Shown here: one piece after another, positions 46,592-60,500 of the stretch | How positions within the stretch are numbered: position 1 is the first letter of the stretch | How the letters are laid out: each line of letters opens with the position of its first letter | Origin: Smittia aterrima | Lineage: Eukaryota; Arthropoda; Insecta; Diptera; Chironomidae | Length of the DNA: 64,000 nucleotides | Direction: 5' to 3' | Assembly: GCA_033063855.1 (NCBI GenBank) | Contig: CP093830.1 | Coordinates: 434,854-498,853 of the forward strand | Made by a program: the position numbers and the translations under genes | Notes under the pieces: generated by a model | Seen by the model: only the letters and a program-made list of their open reading frames with translations | Databases searched by the model: none | What the model was told of the DNA's origin: nothing

Positions 46592-49500
46592 TTAAAACAT
46601 GGACATATGATAATAATATAATTCCAAGATACTTTCTCTTGTGTATATATTCAGTAGAGTACAATAATTCTTTTCTTATTCTTCGTCTTGTCTTTGTTTC
46701 TGCATCTCATCGTGCCGATAATAAACTTTGCTACGCATTCATAGAAATATATTTTGACAACATTTCTATTCTGATATGTTTGCTGCTGATATGTATAATT
46801 TAATCTCATTTTGCATATAGTAAAATATATGTTTAGCCTTTTGCCATATGCTCGGGAGCGATAGTTTTAATTATTTTCTTCTTTCGCTTAATTTAGTTCC
46901 TAGAAAACATGAATATCTAAAATGGAACGATAAAACTTCTTGCTGCTCTTCCGTCATAAAAAGGAGTGAACATAAAAGCTTTTCAACATTTCGTCATAAA
47001 CTTCATGGAATTCAAAACACGAAATATAATTTTAATTTGCCTCAAATCAACATTCAAACGTTCATCATTCAACTCAATCCCGAAAAAACAAACGAGAGCT
47101 TTTGCTGTTTTGCTTTTCTATTTTGGAATAAAGTTTCTCTATTAAATTACTCGTTTCTACGTGAAAGAAAAGCGAAACTCATTTGAATTCCTTAGTCGAA
47201 GCTTTATGAAGAAAAGGATTAAATGCCTTTTTTCCCTCATCCACTCTCGCTTTGTCGGTTTTGATATTCATGACAAGCTTTCGAACGGGGAAAATATTTT
47301 CCTTTAATTAAAAAACTCTCATGATTCTTTTCTCTACCATCGTCCTTTGGAATGAATTGAAAAAAGCTTTAATCCAACTCTTCTCAACTCAATTTAAAAC
47401 TCCATTGACGGAATCTTTTCACGCATCACTTTGATGGATGATAGTTAAAACGTACCTCTCGTAATTCATCTTTTAATTATTCTGGTTACCTTGGAACCAA
47501 GCCGTCAATGCTCATTAACGACTTCACAAATTTTCAGTAAAGGCTAATGAGCAATCGAGCAAATTATGGTAAACAGAATACTTTAATTTTTGCTATCACT
47601 TCAACTTCGACGTAAGAACGAGTAATATTTGGCATCGTAAAATATTCCAGCTCAACACGTTTTTATTGGAATGCAAAACTCCACATTCATGTGCATGAAT
47701 CACCGACTGTAAAAATATTTATCATATTTCTTCTTTGAAAACCCAGGAAAAGAAAAATAAATGGGATGCAGTGAAAAATATTTATGGAGATATAAAAAAA
47801 TATATTTTATCATCGTCTAATGCTTTCTCATCGTTCTCCTTAGAGAATTGAGGAGAAAGATGAGAGAAAGAGAGATATACACCAACTTAAACGTTGTCTG
47901 CTCATTGATAATTGAAATTGACATCGCTTTTTCATTTTTTACCTCTACGTGGGGGATTATGATAATTTGCTTGGCTCTCACGAGCTATTGTGTGTTTATT
48001 GACCACGGATGAGTCACTCGAAGCTTTATAATTTATGCTCGTCTTGTCTTTTGGAGAAGAAACTAAATTTGTTTTCTTTATTTTTTCGTCTCATGAGATG
48101 ACAAGCCCTCATGTGATGATGATGTGGGGGCTTGTGACGAAGTCAGTGTCTTGAGCAAAAATATATCGTGAAAATCTTCTCACATCAATTGCATCGTTTC
48201 CATTTAAGCTACGATCGTTCTCGACCAATAATTCAGTTGACAAGGCCTTTAGAAGACCTTCGTGTATGTGATTGCTAATGTCGAGAATTCGCATTTATTT
48301 CGTTCACTTTCAGCTATGCTAATCTTGTTATTGTGCCCTTTGCTTTGACAAATGGATTTTCGCGAGGCAAGAAAGGATCGAAGGCTTTATGGGCGTGAGA
48401 TAACATTTATTTTCTATATTGAGACAGATCGAATCGATTTATTTATTTTTGTTGCATCAGGTTTCCCGAATCGAATTGCAAACAGTTTCTTTATCTAATC
48501 GTTAGTAAAGCTCATTTTGAATAAGTGTGGAAATTCGCTTAGCGCTTGCCTTGAACTCTTTGCAGCCCTCAAACAACCACGTCCTCCCTCTCCTCTACGA
48601 CAAATCCCATTTATCATTTCATAGCTCATCGAAGTAGACGGTTTAACAATCCATGAAGTAAAGCAGAAGAAGAATGAATATTTATTGTGATTCAGAAACG
48701 TCCTGACTCGAGCTTACGCTTCGTGTGGCATAAAGAAAGAAACGAAATATTATTAATTTCATTTCTGATAACAAAATATTTATGTTCGTATGACTCCCGA
48801 ACCGAAGTTCCTTTGTTTTTTCGGGGTGGGCGGTAGTGGAAGGAGAGATGAAAGCATATTGAAGCTCATTCAATCTCTTATGAGGGGAAGAGAAGATTAC
48901 TTGCTTAACTTCTCATCTATACACAAAAGCCTACAAACATTTTTTTCTGATTTTATTTTTGCTTTTTTGGTTTACTGGCTAAACATACAACATTATGCTT
49001 CTGCTTTGTTTACTTCATTGGTTAATAATATTACTTTCGCTTCCTCTCTCTCCCTCAGCTATTGTTTCCCACAGATTTTCATCTTTCTTTGTTTGCACAT
49101 ATCGTGTAATCATAGAATTTAATAAAAAAATGTTTTCCCAACTCGCCCGCAAATGTTTTTCTTTACTCGACTTATCGCTTACGATGAACTCAATTCATTT
49201 TTCTTTCTCTTATTATGTCTCATAACTCCCTATTCGTGTTTACAGAACTAATAGAAGTGTATAATGATATGTCCTTGATAGTTTCAACCGTCGTCGCAGT
49301 GAGTTTTCACTCGTGATATGTATACGATTTTATTTGTTTGTTATACAATGGAATGCGGTGCGGCAAGGAGCTGGTTAAATCAAAAAGTGCCGATTGCCGC
49401 AAAGCTTCCACGGTTTTTCCGCTTTGATGCATATTTCAATACACACAAAAATTGAACAAGTATTTAGGCTGGATAGTTGCCAAAAGCGTACCGAGTGAGT

Positions 49501-51544
49501 GTTTCTTTCATTTTCTGTTATAAAAAAACATTTTTTTTTTTTGCTAAAACCACAAAATTGTTTCATCTAAAAAAGAACGTCGGTTGAACGTTGTCACTTT
49601 TACTTTAACTTTACAGATAGGCACTAATCTAATAATATTCATATAAATGACACTGGTTGATATGTGTGAGTGTAGTGAGTTTTTATTTTCAATCATTTTT
49701 AAAGCATTTAAAACGACTTCACTTGCAGCTTAGTTTGCTCCGTTAAAAATACTTTTGGTGGAGAGAACGTTTGACTAGAAAACCCTTCTGCCCCATCTTA
49801 ACACTCATTATCAATTATTTTTATTTGTGGAAGAACTGAAAAAATATTCTACGAATAAACCATTTTACGTTAAGAGCGCCAGGCTGATGCTTAACGTTCT
49901 GCAAGCTTCTCACATTTTTTCACCATCGAAACAGCTAAAAACTCAAAACTTTCGATTCGCTCTCAAAATTCCTATAAAAAGTGTTTTTTTTTCTTCAGCA
50001 ATCACCTCACATTTATCTATTCAGTTAATGCGTTATATAGAAAAATATTATCGATTTCTTATTAAATTCATGGATAAGCGTGCAATTTTCAATGTAATTC
50101 TTCAATGTCTCATTATTGATATGTTTATGTAAATTTCTAACATTTTCATCCTTTCCCTAATTCGTCAATCTCTAATGGTTCATAATAAATTTTTATGTCT
50201 GTTCGAAAGAGATTCCCTTTTTGTTCGGTGACTGGTGTCGTAGAAAAAATCAAAAGCTGTTCTCTTAAAATACAAGGTAAAAGTGTTTTTTATCTCCCTT
50301 AAAGTGTGTTATTGTTATCAATTTTCATCATTTCTAAGAAAAAGCATTTCATAAGAATTTTTCTCCATTTTTCTTTCTTTGTCTTCTAGTACATAGAGGT
50401 ATATTTACTTGCATTTAATTTGTGTTTACTTTCTTAGTCGACAAATAAAAAAGTTTCTGCGGGAATTAAATTGAAGTTTAGTTCGACTCTAAATTCTTGA
50501 GGATTTGTGGGTGAGTGTGTACGTGCAACAATTTGAGTTTGCTTTCGGAAAACTTGGTTTGATATTTGTGATATTTCATTAAACAATAATGTTTTGAAAT
50601 CTTGTTCGATTAAGCTCAGTATTTTTACGGAGATGATGTGCTCAACAGATTAATTAGAATTTCGAAATGCAATTAGAGAGTTTGATCAGGTAAATTCATG
50701 GTAATTAAGATACTTCAATTAAATCGTTGGAACTTGAAGCTTTGAACTCAAATGTTCACCTTACAATTCCTAATTCATCTAAAACGCAGAAGCTGAAAGC
50801 TCGTCAAAGCAATTCGCGCTGTCCGACGATGAAAGAAAAATCAAAGCTGAATCATTAATATCATAAAATGTCCATCGAAGCTTTCATGCAACGGAATGGC
50901 ACAATTTTTTTGTATTCTTTGATTAGGTCTTTGTGGAAATACTTGACGAAAAATGTTTTCTTGATGGTGAAATTGCAAAAATGTGCGACGAACAAAAAAT
51001 GCTTCTTGCCGTGTCCCATAAAATGCTTCTAATTATATTCTTATGTTGTCATATCATCAACAAGTGTTCGTTTAACATTTTTTTATGCTAATTCATTTTC
51101 CACAAAGTAAACAAACACCTTTTTCCACTAAAAAAATTATTTTACGCCACAAGATATCTTTGACATCCGAACAGATGTTCAACCGAGGTTCTTGGATTCG
51201 AAAAATCAAACTTCCTAATATTTTTTTGATGTGTTCATACGATCTACTCTGTGCTGCAATTTGTTGATCTAATTACTTTTACTTTTCTACAACAAGTTTT
51301 CGAATTGATATGTTTTGTTTTTGAGTATTAGTCACCTTCCCAATTCTTTACAACTTTTTTCATCTCAAATGGTTTCTTTGTTTAGTTTAAAGCTTCACCG
51401 ATATTTTCATCTCATTTTTCACATTTTCAAATCATATTGACTTCTTTTTCTCACTTAAAGTTTAAGCACTTGAAGTGGAGGTTAGTTACTTGTTCAAGCG
51501 CCAAACCGATTATTTTGAACTAAGAAATTTTGGGGCAATCATTT
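46592..51544. other. Gene-poor stretch downstream of Ace
   Basis: About 5 kb including what should be the Ace 3' UTR at its right end (minus strand). Very AT-rich with homopolymer T runs. No supportable coding region; the longest open frame (46848-47186, plus) has no recognisable content. I could not fix the Ace polyadenylation site. Confidence 0.45.
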
Positions 51545-54500
51545 TTATGAGAAACTATAAAGAGCCACCAAGAGTGTTGCCGTCGAAGCTATCCGTAGCC
51601 AACTGTTAGAGCCATAAACAGTTCCACTCGATGCGTTGTCTTTCGTTCGGGCATCACAGTTGAGCTTTTGTGGCACTATAAAGGAATCATAGAGATTCTT
51701 CATCAGCATTTGATGTTAAATATGAATTAAAAATTGATCTCACCCCAATTTCTTAGTCGTGGCAGGAAATCATTCCAGAAAGCACACGATGTAGCCGCAG
51801 GACCTCGGCCGTATTTGTCCGCTCTCATGTCCTCTTCCCCCTCTGCGTTGAATGTGTAATAAATTGGATTGTCTGCTTTATATTGTGGCCAGTGAATACC
51901 TGACGAAAAGAAAACCAAACAAAGTTTTTGTTATTTTGAAAGCTTTTTGAAAGCTTTTAAGGAAAAAAGCTTCTTACCATCAAGAGAAGGATTTCTGAAA
52001 AGGAAAAAAGAAAAGTTTCTCAAACATTTATTCAAAAATATATTCGCCACAAGAGGAGCTGCAGTCGCATTTTATGAAAACGGTTTAAACGTTAAATCAA
52101 GACAAATTTTTTGGGATTTTTATCCGGATGAATGTTTTATAAAACTTTTATGTTTCTTAATTAACGTTTTGCTTGATAAATTATCCCGTTTAGCAGTTTT
52201 CGATGAAAAAATGAAATATTCATTCTCGAAATTGAAACTCACCCTGTTCTTGCAAATTTACTGACTGACTGCACCATCATTCGACTTAAGTCGCGTTCTC
52301 TCTGGCGATATTGAAGACTTGAGTTCAGCGGGTGTCCGAAAATATATTCGACCTCATCAGCATGCATCACGCCCATCCACTCTCCCCACAATGAAGTGCT
52401 CGTTCGCTGAAATATAAAAATAGAATTATTAAGCTTTGTACAAAATATCCTGAAATATCGTTTTCTTAATTTAGTATCTAATGACTTCGGAAAGAAAATA
52501 TGTGTGTGGGCCTTTTGAACAATAACAATCGAAAAAATATATTTTTATAACTTTTTCAAGCTTTTCTTACTTGTTGCTTGATTTCTGAAATTGAAACTTT
52601 GGTTTCAAAGTCTTAATGTTTTTATTTGTGTCTCTCCGAGAGATCTCAATTTTCCTTTCTCTTTCACCGTTGAAGAATACAAACATTAAGAACAACATAA
52701 CGAAAATTGGAGGAGCAGGTAGGAAACCATTCCGAGAGATCAATACTCGTCGAACAGGAGGACGAGAAGGACGAGGAAATAAGAAACTTTCGAGTAACTA
52801 GAAGCTAAAGCTCTGCAAATGAACGATTTGAGAGAATTTTCAGGCAGCTGTAAAAACTCTCATGAAAATCACATAAAGATTTCAGTAACAAAAGAGAGTC
52901 AGCATAACGAAATGAATTATAATTTGTTTTCCATCCATCAGGAGTGATGAAAATCACACGAAAGAAGCGAACAAACTTTCTGAAAAATATTTGCACAAAG
53001 CTTAAAGCTTTTTCTGTTGTGTTGAGCCTATGACAACAAAAACCATCAACTTCTTTGACGAAGAAAGAAAGGAATATAATCAGTTAATGCTGTCTCGAGA
53101 AAACGAGCTGAGGAGCAGTAGAACATTCACTTGGGGCTGGGATGGTATTTTTATAAAATTCTCAGAAATCTGACAAAGTGGGAAAGCTCGTTTAAGTGCT
53201 CGCTGTTCGTTCGGGAAACCTTGATGCTAAAGCGATTTCATAGGGACAAACTGTTTTCTGAGAAGTCTTATGTTTAGGCTTAGATACTTCCAATACATAC
53301 AAATGAATGTTTTCGTTTTAAATGTTGGGCATTGTATACTCTCAAGGACAAAAATATTTATTTAAAAGAATTTTTTTTCTCTTCTGGTTGTCAAGATCAA
53401 AAACGCAATGAAATGTAAGATTTTATTTCGGCACGGACAATGAGGCTAATGGCCAAAGTGATTTAAAGAATATTATCCGTCATCAACCTTAATTTGATGC
53501 GATGAGTCTGACTTGAATTCGTTTGAGTTGAATTCAAAAAATAGATCAACTTTTCAATTATTTCGCGAACCGTGATGTTGCATTTTATCGATTATTCAAA
53601 AATTAAGCAAACAATTAAAGCTAATTTCACTTTTGATATTTCCACTGAAGTTTGCTCGATTTAAAATTGTTTGTGCTGAATTAAAATTTCATCAAATCGT
53701 AACCCTCTCGCTTGCTCTAATTGGCTTGCTTTAAATGAAGTTAACCTTTTGCTTCTGAAAACGGCCAATGTTTCCACTCTCTCCTGGTACCGAGTCACTC
53801 GCTGAGTTTTCCGAAAACTAAGAAGTTTTTGGCATCAGAAAGTTTTAATTTCTTCCTAAATGCTTCGCTTTTCGTAAATGAACTCTTGGCATTTAACAAA
53901 ACGTATTGAAAGGGTAAAAGCTCTGTTGTTAAATTAATCTTTCACTCGTACACAAAGCGCCTTTTCCGGTGAGTTGGCTGATTCTTTCGGTTAGTTTGTT
54001 TGGATTTTTCAGTGAAAGAATGATTAATAATTCATCAAAAGCAAAAGTCAATTCACTTCACTTTAAAACTTAATGACCAGACAGAGATACAATCGCATGA
54101 GAAGAGTCAGCATTTCTAGACTCGCCTAACTTTAATCGACAATGAAATGAAATCAATATTAAATAAAGTCCACGCAACAAAAGAAAAATCAATGCCCTTT
54201 AATAATTCGAAAGCGTTTTCAAGGGTTGTCTCGCTCATGAGTAAAATATTCAAATGTCGTAATTAAGCTATCGAAGTGGCACTCACATGTGTGAAATAAT
54301 AGTAAAAAATGTTGGCTCCACGATCTGCTAATCCAATTGCAAACTCATTCGTCGGACAAATGAAGAAATGATCGGCAACTGCTTTGGCGACTTGCTGCTG
54401 GTTTTGGTATCCATCGTTGGCTGTTTCATACCCAGTGTACTGTAAGTAAAAGCAAAGGAGAATGAACTTACTGATAGACAAGTTGGTGTAGATAAACATC

Positions 54501-57500
54501 TGACGCTTTAACTGTACACACAGTCAAGGACCTCTTGAAGCACCAAACGCTCGATTGAAACTTTCTCCTTGCCGAGCACAGAAAGAAATGTTATTTATCA
54601 AATAAATCGTATACGGCTTGAGGTATGGCAGCAGGGGAAAAAGTTATGAGAGGAAAAATCGTTGAAATGTTCAGTTAAAAATGCTGTGCAATAAATTTTC
54701 TTGTCTCACACTCTACTCGAGCACAAGGAGAAAGCTTTCCAGTGCCGTGCACGAAGAGGCTCTTTAAACTTTTCGCATAATTGTCGACGCGACTGCTAGA
54801 AAAGGCTTAATGATGTAATCAAAAGTATGTGCCATAAATCGCTATTGGCCTCGGCGAGAATTCGAATTAAAAAACTTTTGCAATAATTCTTCTCTCTCAG
54901 AAAGTCTCAGAAGTTGCTTTCTCTCAACGCAAATTGAGATAGAAGAGTTTCATTATTGATGTTTCCTGGCCCGTCAATAAGAAGCTCTTTAAGCAAAAAT
55001 AAATTGTAATAACGATTACGAGCTATAAAAGAAATATCCAAGAGCATTTCCTTTCTCTTGCTTCGAAAGCTCTTCGTGATTTTCTGTTGATGTCAGTTAA
55101 GGAAGTCGAAAAGTAGCTCTCGCCGCAAATTATGATGCCGGAAAGTCCGAGGAGAAGTTTTTTTACCTGGAAAATGATGGCTTCGCGTTCTGGTTGTGAA
55201 ACTTTGCTGAAAATCGTGTTCATGATGTCGAGAAATTTCTCTCTGGAAAGCTGTGTCGGTGAGTCTCGATCAAAATAATCGATGAAATCGTAGAGAAGGA
55301 AATAAGTGCCTGCGGAATTGAAAAAAATGAAATCAGTTGCTACGTTCATTTACTCGGAATCCACTCGAAATCTTCGACTTCAAGTCTCAATGACAAATGA
55401 CCTTCAACCCTAATACAAAATTTGATTACTTTCCAAAAGCAAGGATACGAAGACAACTCTACAATAAGCTCCGAGAAGTCATTCGTGTAATGAAAATCAA
55501 AGGAAATGAAGCTTGTGAACCTTTCCTCTCTCGGAAGGCGTTCTAAAGACGTAATTGCTTCATGTGGTGAGCTAAGCAAAGACTTTTCGTTATCAAATTG
55601 AGAGCTCGATATCTCCACGCGTGGAGCATTTTTTTCGGTGATATTCAACGTTAAGTCACCTGTCAGTACTTGAGCTTTTGTCCTTTGAAAGACGATGAAA
55701 GCCAGTGAAGTTCAAGCCAAGTCATGAGTCCTTATCTTCATCGTGAAATTTTTATTCCAATCATGTTTGCACGACGAACAAAAGCAGATTGTCAGGGGAC
55801 GAGCGTTCGATAGTGTTTGTGTGCGAGCATAAAGATCAAATACGTGTCGTGTGCTGAGCGAACGAAGCTTTTTTTACGTTAAAGGAAAATCAAAAAGCAC
55901 GATAGCAATAAGAGGATGTCGAAGGAAGGCTCGTAGTAAATATGCCGCCACGTGAACTTCGTGTGCCCTTTACGAATGTTTTCCTTTCCATAGCAGTTTT
56001 GATTCTTTTTCTCCCTCTCGCGTTCGTTTGGAAATAAGGAAAAGTCGCTCGTGCTGTCAGAAGTTATAAGTTTCGGCGACGGCAAAGTATTGATAGGCAA
56101 AATGGCGTTTTCGTGACAAAACTCCCAGAAATTCTTCATCCTTCGTCTCTCGCTGTGGCTTTTCAAGCTGTCGCTGCTTCATTTCTTCGCGGCTCATTCG
56201 ACAAATGATTGATTTTCACAAATGATTGATTTCATCATTAATTCCGAGGAGTTGGAGGCTCGGTTAAAGTATGACAAATTTGTCAAATTAATGCATCGGT
56301 TCACATGAAAAGCGTGAAATCGATTTCTTGAAATTAAAATAATGCTTTGAGTGAAAAGAAATTAAAGAGCTTTCAAAGCAGGCATCCAGTTCTAAAATTG
56401 CCTTCAAGCATTTAAAGTTAAACCAAAAGTAAATATTATGATTTGTTGCGCTTTCCGATCAACTGCAGTTTATGTTGCTCATAAAAAAGCTCCGTTTCTT
56501 CGAACGAAACGTGGCGAGGCGAGGGTCAAAACAAGGCCTGGGATTGTGGAATAAATAACGACCTTGAACTCCTTCACGTTTCCAAACGAAAAAAGTCTTA
56601 TCTGTGTTCATTTTCGTACGAGTGTGGGTGTTGCAGCGTCTGTGTTGATAGCCGAGAGCTTTTACTATAGAAAAAGCTTCATTTTTCGTGTGAAGAATAC
56701 ATTATGGCTTGTGTTGTTTGGGGAGGGACAGAGAGACAGGCGTCGAGAGCGAGCGAGTGGAGTGTGATTAGGGTGCGAGAAGTTGTAGAATTTTGACTCC
56801 GTCTTGCACACGCACACTCACACATAGAGTGAAGTTCTGTATGTATTTCCACATCAAAGCTCGCGAGAACGTTAGCATTGTTTTCCTTTTGAACGAGCAA
56901 GCAAGCAAAAGATAAACATTATCGAACGACGAGCGGCAATTTGGTAAACAGGATTGCGTAGAGAATGTCGTTATCGTCTATCGATCGTTGCTGTGTGTGT
57001 GCGTGTATTAAGCCATAACGTATCAAAAAGGAGAAAGCAAGAATATTCAGCAATCCACATAATCTGCTGGATAAAAAGTCTCTTTTGAATATTTATCTGC
57101 GATGCGAGACCGAACGATTTTACTGTTCAATCGATTGAATTTCAATATCTTATGATGACACGAAAGGCTGATTTATGAGTTATGACAAATTCACCGCCAT
57201 AAAAAGACGGGAAAATAAAATAATCGAGCGCTATATGTGGCTCTAGACAAATGCCGCTACACTCTTAATTACTTATTTGGGTGTTGAACAAGCCGTAAAT
57301 GGCATAATCCTCATGAGAAAATAAAAAGCGCCGTCCGTAAGTTCCTCTCTCCACACACCGTAAAAGTTTATTAGGCAAGGTCATGTTGAGAGATTTCTCG
57401 CCACTGCGCACAAGCTTTACTTTAGTTGCTTGACAGGCTTTCTGTGCTGGAATACAATTTACGATTTACTCGGCCTTATCTAAATACTTTTCTTTTTGGT

Positions 57501-60500
57501 ATAGAAACACAAGAACGCCCTTTCACGTGACAAAGTCGTGCGACCTTTTGCTGACGACTCGATTTTAACGAAAGAAATCTGGAGCTTGAGTGGACTCGGG
57601 TCGATGGGATTGCAATAGCTAAAACTCACCCTCGTCCCGATTACTTCCAACGAGAATGTCGATTCCTTCAAGATTTGCACTTGCAAGCATCGACATCGGA
57701 TCGGAAGGCATGAACTCGCCATCGATTGTTGGCGCACTGGGGAAGCCGAGAATGCCAGAATAAGAGTTCCATTGCTGTACAGATATTGTCTTTGCGTCGA
57801 CTGAGCGCATACAATTCAAAACTGCTCTTGGCGATTCCTATCGAACACGAAACAAAAACCAATTCGATTAAACGATTCATAATCGAATAATATTCATTCG
57901 TTTGTTACCTTCAACAATGTTGCATTACAATTGCAATCATCAATCAACATTTCCCCAACTTGCACTGCCTTCTCTGCTGTCATGTGACTCCAAGGCGCAT
58001 TTAAAGTTCCAGACTCGAGGATTCCGCGTGAGACCAGGCCGCGTGTCACTGGCGATAACAAATGTAAACTAACACTCCCGCCACCTTAAAATAAGGAAAA
58101 TAACCACGAACTCGTGTAGGTTAATTTTGTTTTCAAACTTCCGGAAATGTTTGTTTACCTGCACTCTCGCCTACAATGAAGTTCAGTGTCAAGGTTGTGA
58201 AAGAAGAAAAATGTCGACAATCAATAAATTTAATTGCTTTTCGTTTCAGGACGTTTGCAACTTACCAAACAACGTTATCAGATTTGGATCACCGCCAAAA
58301 GCTCTAGCATTGTCCTTGAGCCATCGAATTGCTAACGCTTGATCCCACATGCCTTGATTTCCTACAACGAGATCAGCAAGTCAGAAACAGATTGAAAATG
58401 TTAAACGTTTCCGCTTAAACAAGTTTGTGAAATACTTCAACAACAATTCGACTTATTGATTGAGTAATTAAACATTGGAATTATAAATAAAGCGTTAAGC
58501 GATTACTATAAACCTTTTGAATTGTCGACTTTTTAATTGGATTTTTACCTGGAGCATCGTCTTCATGACCTGGAAGGAACGGGGCCAAGTAGAGAAATCC
58601 GAAAGCTCCCACACGATATTGCATGGAGGCAACAATCACGTTTCCAACGGCCGACAACGTTTTCGCGTTATAGATGTCAAGGGTCGATGATCCACTCATA
58701 TAACCTCCACCATAAATCCACACGAGCATGGGCAAGCCCTCTACGTCGTGTTCGTGGTGATCGTTGGAACTTTCATGATGATTTCCGTTTCCATGTTTGC
58801 CGTTGCCATTTTCGTGTACGCGCTCATGCCGAAGGCGAGCCTTCGCAGGTGCCCAGATATTCAAATACAAGCAGTCCTCTGACACATTCGTGTTAGGATT
58901 CCACATCTCTTCGCCGGCAAAGCCCGGAAAATATTCGTATCTGAAGAAAAATTTTTTTTTAGGATCATCAACTCAATTTCATATTTAGCTTCACCCTCTG
59001 CAAATTGAATTACTCGACTCGAAAGAAATCACTGAGCTCTGATCTAATTAGATCGCCTCCATATTCAACAGGGAGTTGTGAGAGATAAATCAGCAGAAAT
59101 GAGCGGCAACAAGAGGGGTGGACTAATTAAATAATTTATATCGCCAGTGAGCTAGAAAGAGTAAGTCCCCGAAAAAGAGCTTTCTCCCTCGCTCTGGCAC
59201 GTCCAATTATCGCCATGAACGATGCAAATTGAGAGCAGTTTGTCATCTGCACTGCGAGAAATATGGAAGTGTCGTTATGCTTTAGGGGAAAAGAGTTTCA
59301 TCTGAAGCAACTTGCTAATGAGGTGATAATTAGCTGGCATAGAAACAGGCGAGAAAACCCGGGAAGGATGAGAGACGACGCCATCAGCGAGATAAGAAGA
59401 GAAAGTTTTTCATTTTAATTCTTGATGAGTCTGCTTCTTTTCTTCTTCGAAAGCTTTCGACACGTTGAAGGAATTCGTTTCCAAATTGCGATGTCAATGT
59501 TTTGATAACAGAAACTGAAATGTAATACTCTTGAACGACATCATTTCCGAGATTTCATTTCAGAAGCAGTTCCTTATCTTTAAAGTACCAAGTGAAGGTG
59601 ACGAATTTGGAAAAGTTCTCGTAAAGATCGGTAATTGAATTATGAAGCCATGAAAAATATGAATAATTCAATAAAGTGTTGAGTTTAAATTAATTTTTCA
59701 CGAACGACTTGAAACGTTTTAAATAAGATCGTCGTCTCTGTTTTCCCTGAAGGAAATGGCTGGAAACTTTTTTCCTCTTTTGGAAAGCTCGAGACTTTTG
59801 AAAGCTTTCACGTAGCGAGATCCTTGACAAATTAAATGACGAAAATCTTGCATTCAAATTAAACATTTTCCTGAATGACTTTAATAAATTGTGCGACTGA
59901 TTGAGAAATTTGTCAACAGCGCAGCTGACTTGAAATCCTAACAAAAGTTCTTTTTAATACGGCTTGAGCTTGAATTTTCTATAAGCTACTTATAGAGTCA
60001 CAACCCTTGAAATTTTCGCTGTTGGAATCCGCTCGAAATCACAGTCAAAACGAAGAGAGCGAAAGCACAACAAAAGTTTTTTTATTTTCTTGAATTTTTT
60101 TTTACGACGTGACTGTCGTGTCTGATGCTGAACTCGATTCTCGAAGCTCGCAGCTAGAAACTGTCAAGAGAGAGAGAGAGTGAGGCAAAGAAAGAGAAAA
60201 TCCAATCTTTATCGATTTTTTTCCCTTTTTTTCAACCCGCAACAGACGCAAAACCATGATGTGTACACTTTGTGTTCGATTTAATTTAATTTCTCGCTCA
60301 ATAAATTTTCTGCAGAATTTCTCTTGTTTACTTTTTCAATAAAGCCGATTCAGTTTAGTGTAATGTTTGATTTACGTAGCTCAAGCGATGGATACGTGAA
60401 CATCGTCTCGTGGGAGGAACATAGCTCAACTATGTGGATTAAGTTTCACTAGACATTTGGATTTCTTTCAAGATTTGCGAATCGTCTGCGAGGATTCAAT

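Noticed and set aside
46371..46595. Continuation of the Atg4 open frame across the right direct repeat
   Set aside because: A GTGAGT donor ends the Atg4 exon just before it, and the translation across the repeat resembles no Atg4 sequence.
48790..49122. 110-codon open frame with hydrophobic runs, downstream of Ace
   Set aside because: Low-complexity Phe/Leu/Ser translation of T-rich DNA; no conserved features.
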